Made by a program: the position numbers and the translations under genes. The notes beneath the pieces are model-generated. The model searched no databases. It was not told the origin of the DNA and worked only from the letters and a program-made list of their open reading frames with translations. From positions 6,267 to 39,893 of the forward strand of contig DYIB01000018.1 of the NCBI GenBank assembly GCA_020723855.1: a stretch of DNA of 33,627 nucleotides. Direction: 5' to 3'. The DNA comes from Uliginosibacterium gangwonense (lineage in GTDB: Bacteria; Pseudomonadota; Gammaproteobacteria; Burkholderiales; Rhodocyclaceae). This document shows, in pieces, positions 16,357 to 24,600 of the stretch (positions within the stretch are counted from its first letter, which is position 1; every line of letters begins with the position of its first letter).

Positions 16357-17447
16357 ACCGGAAGCGGTCCCTTCATTCACGCACCGGCGCAGGCGCGCGC
16401 GGCTTTTCGCTGGTGGAGCTGGCGGTCGGCCTGGCGGTGCTCGGCGCGATCGGGCTGGCCGTGTGGAAATTCCTGCCCGTCTCGCGCCAGATCGCCGAAG
16501 GGGACCCGGTGGTGCGCGACTTGCGGCACGCCCAGGCGGCGGTGGAAGGTTACGCCCTGCGCCGGCACCGCCTGCCCTGCCCGGATACCGACGGCGACGG
16601 GCGCGAGGACTGCGCGGCGGGCGCCCTGGGCCGACTGCCGTGGCGCGACCTCGGGCTGGAGGGCAAGACCGGGCGGCTCGCCTACGGCGTCTATCGCGCC
16701 GCACCCAACGATCTTGCCCAGGCGGCCGCCCGCTTCACGCCCCTGCTGCCCCCGCCCCATGCCTCGGCCAAAGTCAACGGACTCGATTTGTGCGTGGCGC
16801 TACGCGCCGCCGCCGCCGCACCATCGGGCCTGACCGCGGGCGGCGTGCCCGCCGCCTACGCCGTGGCCGATCCCGGGCCCAACGGCGCCTTCGACGGCCC
16901 GAACGCCGCCGGTTTCGAGCTGCCCGGCCGGCCTGTGGCACCGGATTACGACGACCGCGTGGCCGCGGCAGGGCTGGCCGAATTGTCCGGCCGGCTGCAG
17001 TGCCCCACCCGGCTGGGGGAAGCCCAGGCCGCCGCCCGCGCCGCCTATGCCGCCTACGACCTGGACCGGGATGCGCAGCAATTCCAGGACTTCCGCGATT
17101 TCGCCTACCAGGTGCGGCAAACCGATACCAAACTGGCCGCCGCCAAGCTGGGGCTGGCCACAGCGGACATGGCTGACGCGATCGGCACCTCCGCTTCGGC
17201 CATTTCCATCGCAGCCAACAGCGTCGGGGTCGGTGCAGGGGTGGTGGTGGCAGCGGTTGGTGGCATCGGCGCTGCAGCAGCGGCGCTCGCCGCCGCCACG
17301 GCCAGTACCGTGATGGCGGCCATTGCCGAAGCCAAGGCCCAGGCGCAGGCCCAGGGCGCTGCCGAGTTCCGGACGCAAACCGCGGCGGCGCTGGCCCAGG
17401 CCGCCAACGCCGCGATCGATGCCGATACCAAAGGATTAACGCCATGA
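16353..17447 (+). CDS. Prepilin-like protein (family B) with C-terminal Gly/Ala-rich hydrophobic extension
   Basis: Start 16353 with AGGAGG RBS at 16341-16346: MNRKRSLHSRTGAGARG|FSLVELAVGLAVLGAIGLAVWKFLP; LPCPDTDGDGREDC...LPWRDLGL; hydrophobic VGVGAGVVVAAVGGIGAAAAALAAATAS. Confidence 0.82.
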   Translation: MNRKRSLHSRTGAGARGFSLVELAVGLAVLGAIGLAVWKFLPVSRQIAEGDPVVRDLRHAQAAVEGYALRRHRLPCPDTDGDGREDCAAGALGRLPWRDLGLEGKTGRLAYGVYRAAPNDLAQAAARFTPLLPPPHASAKVNGLDLCVALRAAAAAPSGLTAGGVPAAYAVADPGPNGAFDGPNAAGFELPGRPVAPDYDDRVAAAGLAELSGRLQCPTRLGEAQAAARAAYAAYDLDRDAQQFQDFRDFAYQVRQTDTKLAAAKLGLATADMADAIGTSASAISIAANSVGVGAGVVVAAVGGIGAAAAALAAATASTVMAAIAEAKAQAQAQGAAEFRTQTAAALAQAANAAIDADTKGLTP

Positions 17448-18622
17448 GGTCACGCAACATCTACCGCCAGCGGGGCTTCTCGCTGATCGAGATCGGCGTC
17501 GCCCTCATCGTCGTGGGGCTGCTCACCACGGCGGTGGTCGCCTACCTGCGCAGCGCCGGGCAGGAGCGGGTGGCGCTCGCCGAGCGGGACCTGCTTGCCG
17601 ATGTCCAACGGACGCTCGTGGGCTGGGTCCATGCCCGCCATCGGCTCCCCTGTCCCGACGCCGACGGCGACGGCCAGGAAGATTGCGCCGGCGCGGCCCA
17701 GGCGGGCAGTCTCCCGTGGCGTACCCTCGGGCTGCCGGACGCGGCGGCGGGCCGGCTGCGTTACGGCGTCTACCGGCGCCCGGATGCGGTCAACTCCTGG
17801 CAGGATCTCGATCTCGCCCAGGCGCATGACCGTTTGCGCCCCCTCGTCACCCAGGGCACGCCGCCGGCCGGTCTGGAGATGTTGATCGGCAACGCCAATC
17901 TGCTGGACTTCTGCTACGCCCTGGATGCGGCCGGGCGGGCCGGCGACCCTGCGGGGGCGCTCGCCGTCCAGGACGGCGCGACGCGGCGGCCCATGGCCTT
18001 CGTCGTCGCCGCCCCCGGCCTGCTGGACGCCGACGGCGACGGCGACCCGTTCGACGGCCGCCAGCACACCGCCGGCGCCGCCGACCCCACCTTCGACGCC
18101 GCCAACCGGGCGCGCAGCGACACGTACGACGACAAGGTGCTGGCCATGGACTTCGGCGCCCTGTTCGCCCGGCTCCACTGCGGCCAGGCGCTTTCGGCCA
18201 TCGGTCACAGCCATTTCAACGCCGCCACGGGTGCCGCTTTTCTGAAGCAGGCGGCGGCCGATTACCAATACCAGCTCGGCCTCAAGGCGCTGATGGCCGG
18301 CGCCGGCGTAGCGGCCGCCACCGCCAAAATGCTGGGCGCCGGCGCGGGTCTGGCCGGGGCCGTGGCCACCTCGGCCAACGCCATCGCCTTCACCATCCTC
18401 ACCTACGGCACGGCTTCCGCCGTGCTGGTACCCGCGGCTGCAGCGATCATCGCCAACACTGCGGCCATTGCGGTGGCAACGGGCATTCTGGCCCAGGCCA
18501 TCGCTGTCAAAGTGGAGGCGGACAACCGGGTGGCCCAGTTCGCGTCCCGGGTCAGCGCCACGCAGACTCTGGCGTCGAGCGTGGACACCGGCGCGCGGCT
18601 GGCCGACGCCTTGGGGTATTGA
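17444..18622 (+). CDS. Prepilin-like protein (family B) with C-terminal hydrophobic extension
   Basis: MRSRNIYRQRG|FSLIEIGVALIVVGLLTTAVVAYLRSAGQ; LPCPDADGDGQEDC...LPWRTLGL; DADGDGDPFDG; long hydrophobic C-terminal stretch; ATGA overlap with previous gene. Confidence 0.82.
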   Translation: MRSRNIYRQRGFSLIEIGVALIVVGLLTTAVVAYLRSAGQERVALAERDLLADVQRTLVGWVHARHRLPCPDADGDGQEDCAGAAQAGSLPWRTLGLPDAAAGRLRYGVYRRPDAVNSWQDLDLAQAHDRLRPLVTQGTPPAGLEMLIGNANLLDFCYALDAAGRAGDPAGALAVQDGATRRPMAFVVAAPGLLDADGDGDPFDGRQHTAGAADPTFDAANRARSDTYDDKVLAMDFGALFARLHCGQALSAIGHSHFNAATGAAFLKQAAADYQYQLGLKALMAGAGVAAATAKMLGAGAGLAGAVATSANAIAFTILTYGTASAVLVPAAAAIIANTAAIAVATGILAQAIAVKVEADNRVAQFASRVSATQTLASSVDTGARLADALGY

Positions 18623-18648
18623 ACGCAACGTAAAGGGGCTTCCTACTC

Positions 18649-19347
18649 ATGAGAAACACGACAGGAAGACAGGGGGCGCGGGGCTTTTCCCTGGTCGAAC
18701 TCGCCATTGCCCTGGCCGTGATCGGGCTGATCCTGGGGGCGGTGGCCATCGCCCGCGATTTGCAGCGCAACGCCGCCTACCAACGGGTGGCGAGCGACTT
18801 CGTACAAGGCTGGCTCACCGCCTATGACGCTTACGTTGCCGGCACCGGCATCGTCCCGGGAGACAATCCCTCCTCGCCCACCGGCAGGGTCAACGGCAAC
18901 AACACCGAGCTGTGCGGCACCAACCTGCTCAACGCCTTTCTCGCCGCCGGCATCCGCATCCCCGAAGGCCGCGCCGAGGGCAGCAACGACCGCGCCGCCT
19001 ATCTCGACTCGAACGGCAATCCCCAGGAAGTGCAGGTCTGCTTCCAGAACGTCCCATGGGCCGAGCCCGGATCGAGCGTCGGCACCTACGTGACACGCGA
19101 TCGCAACGTCATGGTCTTGAAAAGTCTCACCCCGTCGCTCGCCACCCTGATCGACAGCCAGATCGACGGCCACCCCGATGCCCGCTTCGGACGCTTTCGG
19201 GAGAACACCCAGGCCAACGCAACCGGCGTCACGACCGGCCAGAACTGGAGCGTGGACGATCGCATGGCCTACGGCAGCACGCTCCCCACCGCGCTCGACG
19301 AATCACAAGTCGCGGTGGTCACCGGCTACCTGCTCATGAGCCGATGA
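18649..19347 (+). CDS. Type IV prepilin-like protein (family A)
   Basis: MRNTTGRQGARG|FSLVELAIALAVIGLILGAVAIARDLQRNAAY; DSNGNPQEVQVCFQ, LTPSLA, IDGHPDARFGRF and DESQVAVVTGYLLM match the two family A pilins at the operon start. Confidence 0.86.
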   Translation: MRNTTGRQGARGFSLVELAIALAVIGLILGAVAIARDLQRNAAYQRVASDFVQGWLTAYDAYVAGTGIVPGDNPSSPTGRVNGNNTELCGTNLLNAFLAAGIRIPEGRAEGSNDRAAYLDSNGNPQEVQVCFQNVPWAEPGSSVGTYVTRDRNVMVLKSLTPSLATLIDSQIDGHPDARFGRFRENTQANATGVTTGQNWSVDDRMAYGSTLPTALDESQVAVVTGYLLMSR

Positions 19348-19414
19348 CGCGCCGCCCATCGGGGCCCGTGGCATGGAATGCCCGTCGGGAAGAGGGCGCC
19401 AAACGGCGCATTGA

Positions 19415-20017
19415 TCACTTCTTTTCGGAATCGTTCTGCCCGGTCGCCTCTTTCCTGGGTTCTGCCTTGGCACCGCCCGGGGGGGCACCGAAACCGGGGA
19501 ACTGGAAGCCGGCGAACATGTTGCGCGTCTGGCTCTGGATTTGTTCCTGCATCTGCTGGAACATCTTCTGGCTCTGCTCCATGTAGGCGCCCATCATGCT
19601 CTGCATGGCGGGGCCCTGGAAGTTGAGGAACTGGGCCCAGAGGTCGTTGGACAGGGGGCTGTTCTCGCCGTAGATGGCCTTGGCCTGCTCCTGCAGCTTG
19701 ACCTGCATCTCGGTGAAGGCCTTGATGTTGTTCTCCAGGTACTTGCCCATCATGCCCTGCATGGCGTTGCCGTAGAAGCGGATCATCTGGGCCAGCAGAT
19801 CGCTGGTGAACATGGGAGCGCCGGCGCTCTCTTCCTCGAGGATGATCTGGAGCAGGATGCTGCGGGTGAGGTCCTCGTTGGTTTTGGCGTCCACGACCTG
19901 GAATTCCTCGTGGCGCAGGACCAGGTCCTTCACGTCCGCCAGGGTGATGTAGGAACTGGTCTTGGTATCGTAGAGTCGCCGGTTCGGGTACTTCTTGATC
20001 AGCCTCTGCTCTGCCAT
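19415..20017 (-). CDS. phaR: PHA synthesis repressor PhaR
   Basis: MAEQRLIKKYPNRRLYDTKTSSYITLADVKDLVLRHEEFQVVDAKTNEDLTRSILLQIILEEE: characteristic PhaR DNA-binding and PHB accumulation regulatory domains. Confidence 0.94.
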   Translation of the reverse strand: MAEQRLIKKYPNRRLYDTKTSSYITLADVKDLVLRHEEFQVVDAKTNEDLTRSILLQIILEEESAGAPMFTSDLLAQMIRFYGNAMQGMMGKYLENNIKAFTEMQVKLQEQAKAIYGENSPLSNDLWAQFLNFQGPAMQSMMGAYMEQSQKMFQQMQEQIQSQTRNMFAGFQFPGFGAPPGGAKAEPRKEATGQNDSEKK

Positions 20018-20133
20018 ATCCGTCCCCCCCTTGCCATTGACGCCGGCTTGATCGCCGGACCGGCCGGATTATACACGCCCGTTCCGGCAAGACCCTTCCA
20101 GTCGAACCCGCCCGTCGGCTGCGCGGGGTCCAT

Positions 20134-20874
20134 TCAGCACATGTGCAGACCGCCGTTGATGTTGAGCGTGGCGCCGGTCATGTAGCCGGCGTATTCCGAA
20201 GCGAGATAGGCCACCAGGTGGCCGATCTCCTCGGGCTTGCCCAGGCGCCCCACCGGGATCTGGGCGACGATCTGCTCGCGCACTTCCGGTTTGATGGCCA
20301 TGACCATGTCGGTGCCGATATAGCCTGGCGCGATGGCATTCACCGTGACCCCCTTCCTTGCCACTTCCTGGGCGATGGCCTTGGTGAAGCCCAGGATGCC
20401 GGCCTTGGCGGCCGAGTAGTTGGCCTGGCCGAACTGGCCCTTGACGCCATTGACCGAGGAGATGTTGATGATGCGCCCCCAACCCCGGTCGGCCATGCCC
20501 GGCAGCACCTGCTGGGTCACATTGAACACGCTGGTGAGGTTGATGGCGATGACCGCGTCCCAATCCGCCTTCAGCATCTTGCGGAAAACGGAATCGCGGG
20601 TGATGCCGGCGTTGTTCACCAGGACATCCACCGGACCGATCGCGGACTCGATTGCCCGCACCATGTTGCGGCAGGAATCGACGTCCGCCACATCGCCCTC
20701 GGCGGCATGGAAATCGAAGCCCTCGGCCCTGGTCCGTGCCAGCCATTCGTCCTTCTGCGGGAATCCCGGCAGGCAGTTGGCCACCACCACGAACCCGTCC
20801 TTGCCCAGGGCTTTGCAGATGGCGGTGCCCAGACCGCCCATCCCGCCCGTTACCAGTGCCACCCTTTTTTGCAT
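20134..20874 (-). CDS. phaB: Acetoacetyl-CoA reductase (SDR family), PhaB-like, copy 1
   Basis: MQKRVALVTGGMGGLGTAICKALG, NNAGITRD, SSVNGVKGQFGQANYSAAKAGILGFTKA, C-terminal NINGGLHMC. Confidence 0.9.
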   Translation of the reverse strand: MQKRVALVTGGMGGLGTAICKALGKDGFVVVANCLPGFPQKDEWLARTRAEGFDFHAAEGDVADVDSCRNMVRAIESAIGPVDVLVNNAGITRDSVFRKMLKADWDAVIAINLTSVFNVTQQVLPGMADRGWGRIINISSVNGVKGQFGQANYSAAKAGILGFTKAIAQEVARKGVTVNAIAPGYIGTDMVMAIKPEVREQIVAQIPVGRLGKPEEIGHLVAYLASEYAGYMTGATLNINGGLHMC

Positions 20875-20949
20875 CTGTCGCTTCCTCTGTTCGCCAAAAA
20901 CCGCCGCCCCCGAGCCGGACGCGCCTCCCCGCGCGCCGGACGGGGGTGT

Positions 20950-21690
20950 CTAGAACATGTGCTGACCGCCGTTGATGGAGATGTTGGCTCCGGTCACGAA
21001 AGCCGCCTCTTCCGAGGCCAGGTAGGCGACCAGGCCCGCCACTTCCTCCGGCTTGCCCAGCCGGCCGAGGGGAATCTGCGGCAGGATCTTGGAGTCCAGT
21101 ACTTCCTGGGGGATCGCCATCACCATCTTGGTCCCGATATAGCCGGGGGAAATGGTGTTCACCGTCACCCCCCGTTTGGCCACCTCCAGCGCCAGCGCCT
21201 TGGTGAAACCGTGTATGCCCGCCTTGGCCGCCGAGTAGTTGGTCTGGCCGAAAGCGCCCTTCTGGCCGTTGACCGACGAGATGTTGATCACCCGGCCCCA
21301 GTTGCGCTCCACCATGCCGTCCATCACCTGCTTGGTCATGTTGAACACGCTGTCCAGGTTGGTGCGGATGACCGCGTCCCAGTCGGCCTTGGTCATCTTT
21401 TTGAAGGTCATGTCCCGGGTGATGCCGGCGTTGTTGACCAGCACGTCCACCGGACCCACCTCCTTCACTACCTGCCCGACGCACTGCCGGCACGATTCGT
21501 AGTCCGCGACGTCGCAGGGATAGCCGTGAAACTCGTACCCCTTCTCCCTCATCTGCGCGAGCCAAGCGCCGGCCTTGGTGTTGCTGGGGCTGTAGGTGGT
21601 TACCACCTCGTAGCCCAGGGCCGCAAGTTTGATGCAGATGGCTTCTCCCAAACCGCCCATACCGCCGGTCACTAAAGCGACTCTCGACAT
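20950..21690 (-). CDS. phaB: Acetoacetyl-CoA reductase (SDR family), PhaB-like, copy 2
   Basis: MSRVALVTGGMGGLGEAICIKLA, NNAGITRDMTF, SSVNGQKGAFGQTNYSAAKAGIHGFTKA, SINGGQHMF; start corrected to 21690 (GAGAGGAG RBS upstream) from the ORF-track 21774. Confidence 0.92.
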   Translation of the reverse strand: MSRVALVTGGMGGLGEAICIKLAALGYEVVTTYSPSNTKAGAWLAQMREKGYEFHGYPCDVADYESCRQCVGQVVKEVGPVDVLVNNAGITRDMTFKKMTKADWDAVIRTNLDSVFNMTKQVMDGMVERNWGRVINISSVNGQKGAFGQTNYSAAKAGIHGFTKALALEVAKRGVTVNTISPGYIGTKMVMAIPQEVLDSKILPQIPLGRLGKPEEVAGLVAYLASEEAAFVTGANISINGGQHMF

Positions 21691-21780
21691 TTCGGCACTC
21701 CTCTCTCCCAAAAGTCTTGGTGCGGGGCACACAACTCGGCAAGCGTCGCTCGCACCATAAACGACGCGCCGCACAATTTC

Positions 21781-23493
21781 TTAAGCTTTTTCCTTCACAT
21801 ACCGTCCCGGGGCCGGCTCTATGGGCTTGTAACCCTTGCCGCCCGGGCGCTTGCGCGCCGTCCGCTGCCTGCCGCCGAACTGCCGCAGCCAGGCGATCCA
21901 GTGGGGCCACCAGCTGCCCTTGTTTTCGGCAGCGCCTGCCAGCCATTCCTGGGAATCGGCCACGCTTGCGCCGTTGGTCCAATAACTGCGGCGGTTCTTG
22001 GCCACCGGGTTGATGACGCCTGCAATGTGGCCGCTGGCGCCCAGGACGAAGGTGGACTCGCCGCCCAGCAACTGGCGCGACAGGTAGGCGGTGCGCCAGG
22101 GGACGATGTGATCCTCACGGGCGGCAAGGATGTAGGCAGGCATTTGCAGCCGCGTCAGATCCACCCGCGTGCCGCACATTTCCAGCTTGCCGGGTACGCG
22201 CAGGCTGTTGTTCAGATACATGTGGCGCAGGTAGTAGCACAGGAACGGCCCCGGCAGGTTGGTGTTGTCCAGGTTCCAGTAGAGGATGTCGAAGGGCGCC
22301 GGCTGGCGGCCCTTCAGGTAATTGTCCACCACGTAGTTCCAGATCAGCTCGTTGGGGCGCAGGCTGCGGAACACCGCCGCCAGCTCGCTGCCCGGCAGCA
22401 GCCCGCCCTTGCCGATGGCCGCTTCCCGCGCCGCCACCGAGGCCTCGTCGATGAAATAGCCGATCTCCCCCGTGTCGGAGAAATCCAGCAGCGTGGTGAA
22501 CAGGGATAGGCTTTCCACCGCGTCCTCGCCGCGCGCCCGGGCAATGGCCAGGGCGCTCGCCAGCAGGGTACCGCCGATGCAGTAGCCCAGCAGGTTGATG
22601 CGCTCCAGGCCCGCCACTTCCCGGGTCACGCGCAGGGCAGCCAGCACGCCCTGCTCCAGATAGTCGTCCCAGGTGAGACGGCCCTGTTCGGGTCCCGGAT
22701 TGCGCCACGACGCCAGGAACACCGTCTGCCCCTGCTCCAGCAGGTAGCGCACCAGGGAGTTCTCCGGCTGCAGATCCAGCACGTAGTATTTGTTGATGCA
22801 GGGAGGGATGATCAGCAGCGGCCGCTCGGCTACCTTGTCGGTGAGCGGCGCGTACTGGACGAGCTGCATCACCTCGTTCTCGAAAATCACCTGCCCCGGC
22901 GTCACCGCCAGGTTGCGCCCCAGTTCGAAGGCCTTGTCGTCGGTCATGGAGATGCGGCCCTTCTCCAGGTCGGCGATCATGTTCTTGATGCCTTCGGTGA
23001 TGCTGGCACCCTTGGTTTCCAGGGCGATCTTGACGAATTCCGGGTTGGTGGCAGCGAAATTGGACGGGGCCAGGGCATCCACGTACTGGCGCGTCAAGAA
23101 GCGCACGCGGCTCTTGGCGGCGCCGTCTTCCACGGGCAGGGTCTCGGCTATCTGCTTGAGAAAGTCGGCGTTGATCAGATAGGCCTGGCGCAGATAATCG
23201 TAAAAGGGACTGCGGCTCCATTCGGGCGCGGCAAAGCGGCGATCGCCCGGCTCGGCGGGCGCCACGGGCGGAGACGGTTCCCCCGGCTTGCGCTGGAGCA
23301 TGGCCGTCCACAGGCGCGCGTGGCGTTCCATGAACTCCTTGTGCAGCTTCGCCGTTTCTTCCGAGCGGATGGTGGCGTTGTGGCGCAGCAGTTCCTGCTG
23401 CTTGGACAGGAACTCCACGAAACCCTGGGCCAGGCTCTGGCCCGCTTGCATGAAGCCTTGCAGGGGCACGGGGGGGTTATCGTTGCCGGACAT
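21781..23493 (-). CDS. phaC: Class I poly(3-hydroxyalkanoate) synthase
   Basis: NPGPEQGRLTWDDYLEQGVLAAL, GYCIGGTLLASAL (lipase-like box with catalytic Cys), REDHIVPWRTAYLS, GASGHIAGVINP. Confidence 0.95.
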   Translation of the reverse strand: MSGNDNPPVPLQGFMQAGQSLAQGFVEFLSKQQELLRHNATIRSEETAKLHKEFMERHARLWTAMLQRKPGEPSPPVAPAEPGDRRFAAPEWSRSPFYDYLRQAYLINADFLKQIAETLPVEDGAAKSRVRFLTRQYVDALAPSNFAATNPEFVKIALETKGASITEGIKNMIADLEKGRISMTDDKAFELGRNLAVTPGQVIFENEVMQLVQYAPLTDKVAERPLLIIPPCINKYYVLDLQPENSLVRYLLEQGQTVFLASWRNPGPEQGRLTWDDYLEQGVLAALRVTREVAGLERINLLGYCIGGTLLASALAIARARGEDAVESLSLFTTLLDFSDTGEIGYFIDEASVAAREAAIGKGGLLPGSELAAVFRSLRPNELIWNYVVDNYLKGRQPAPFDILYWNLDNTNLPGPFLCYYLRHMYLNNSLRVPGKLEMCGTRVDLTRLQMPAYILAAREDHIVPWRTAYLSRQLLGGESTFVLGASGHIAGVINPVAKNRRSYWTNGASVADSQEWLAGAAENKGSWWPHWIAWLRQFGGRQRTARKRPGGKGYKPIEPAPGRYVKEKA

Positions 23494-23580
23494 CACGCTC
23501 TACCAGGCCGGGCACGGGGATACTCGCGGAAAGCCGGGCCAGGCCCGACAACTTTCGGATTTGACAGGAACTTTAAGCAG

Positions 23581-23609
23581 ATTTTGCACTGCACAATAAA
23601 CTCTGTCAA
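23581..23609 (-). promoter_or_regulatory. Candidate sigma70 promoter of phaC (TTGACA-N17-CAAAAT) with overlapping TGC-rich element
   Basis: Reverse strand TTGACA (23609-23604), 17-bp spacer, CAAAAT (23586-23581); TTGCACTGCACAA (+ strand 23584-23596) lies across the spacer and -10. Confidence 0.5.
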
Positions 23610-23618
23610 GATAAAGTC

Positions 23619-23840
23619 ATGTACATCGTGGCCATCGCCTGGCTCTATGTCGTCTTCATGATGGCGCTGACCGAGAGCAGCCTCGTCGGCGGCGTCATGA
23701 CTTTCCTGCTCTACGGCCTGGCGCCCCTCGCCCTGTTCCTGTGGCTGGTCGGCACACCCCGGCGCCGCCGCCTAGCCCGCAAGACTTCCCACGGCGAAGT
23801 GGGCGAACTCGATCGAGGCGACGCCGAGCCCGATCAGTAG
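23619..23840 (+). CDS. Small hydrophobic inner-membrane protein, conserved-hypothetical type
   Basis: MYIVAIAWLYVVFMMALTESSLVGGVMTFLLYGLAPLALFLWLVGTPRRRR: two predicted TMs with a positive-charged cytoplasmic tail; 3' end overlaps the convergent ZIP gene. Confidence 0.6.
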   Translation: MYIVAIAWLYVVFMMALTESSLVGGVMTFLLYGLAPLALFLWLVGTPRRRRLARKTSHGEVGELDRGDAEPDQ

Positions 23841-24560
23841 CACCTGCTGCACGGTGGCGTGGATCTCCGGCCGCTTGTGCAGACCGGGAATCAGGTCGGC
23901 GACGGCGACATAGATCATGCTCGCGGCGGCCAGCGCCAGGAACACCGGCACCATGCCATGGGCAAGCGAGAATGCGCCATAGGCCAGCAGTCCTCCTACC
24001 AGAGTAGCCAAACTTGACAGCAGATTGAAGGCCAAGGCCTTGGCGCGGGAATAACCCGAATGGAGCAGGATGACGAAATCGCCCACCTCCTGGGGAATCT
24101 CGTGGGCGATCATGGCGAGCGCGGTGATGATGCCCAGGGGCACGCTCTCCATGAAGGCGGCGGCGATGAGGATGCCATCCACGAAATTGTGGAAGGTATC
24201 GCCCACCAGGATCAGCAGGCCGCTGCGGCCATGGTCACCCGGATTGCTGCCATGCCGGTGGGACTCGTGCCCTTCGCAGCGCTCCTCGTGGCAGTGGCGC
24301 CATAGCACCAGTTTCTCCAGCACGAAGAACCCGAGGATGCCCGCCAGTATCGTCGCCGCAGTGGCCCCCGGATCGCCCTGGGCCTCGATGGCTTCCGGCA
24401 ACATGTCCAGGAAGGCCGCCCCCAGCAGGGCGCCGATGGCGTAGCTGATGAGATGGGTCACCCAGGTGCTGCGGGCGGTCAGGGCGAAGGCCCCGGCAGC
24501 GAGCACGCTGAGCGCACCGCCGGCGACGGCAGCGAGGATGATCCAGGTGAGGGTCGACAT
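23772..24560 (-). CDS. ZIP family metal transporter
   Basis: Multiple TMs; GDTFHNFVDGILIAAAF and MIAHEIPQEVGDFVILLHSGYS, the ZIP TM4/TM5 metal-binding signatures; histidine-rich loop HCHEERCEGHESHRHG. Confidence 0.92.
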   Translation of the reverse strand: MSTLTWIILAAVAGGALSVLAAGAFALTARSTWVTHLISYAIGALLGAAFLDMLPEAIEAQGDPGATAATILAGILGFFVLEKLVLWRHCHEERCEGHESHRHGSNPGDHGRSGLLILVGDTFHNFVDGILIAAAFMESVPLGIITALAMIAHEIPQEVGDFVILLHSGYSRAKALAFNLLSSLATLVGGLLAYGAFSLAHGMVPVFLALAAASMIYVAVADLIPGLHKRPEIHATVQQVLLIGLGVASIEFAHFAVGSLAG

Positions 24561-24600
24561 GGAGGGGCGGATTATACGCGGATGCCCGCCCCCGTTCCGG

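Noticed and set aside
19396-19409. GCGCC-AAAC-GGCGC hairpin as terminator between the pilus operon and phaR
   Set aside because: Only a 5-bp stem with no adjacent T-tract; too weak to call.
20143-21675. 510-aa + strand ORF across the phaB genes
   Set aside because: Antisense to two clear SDR genes.
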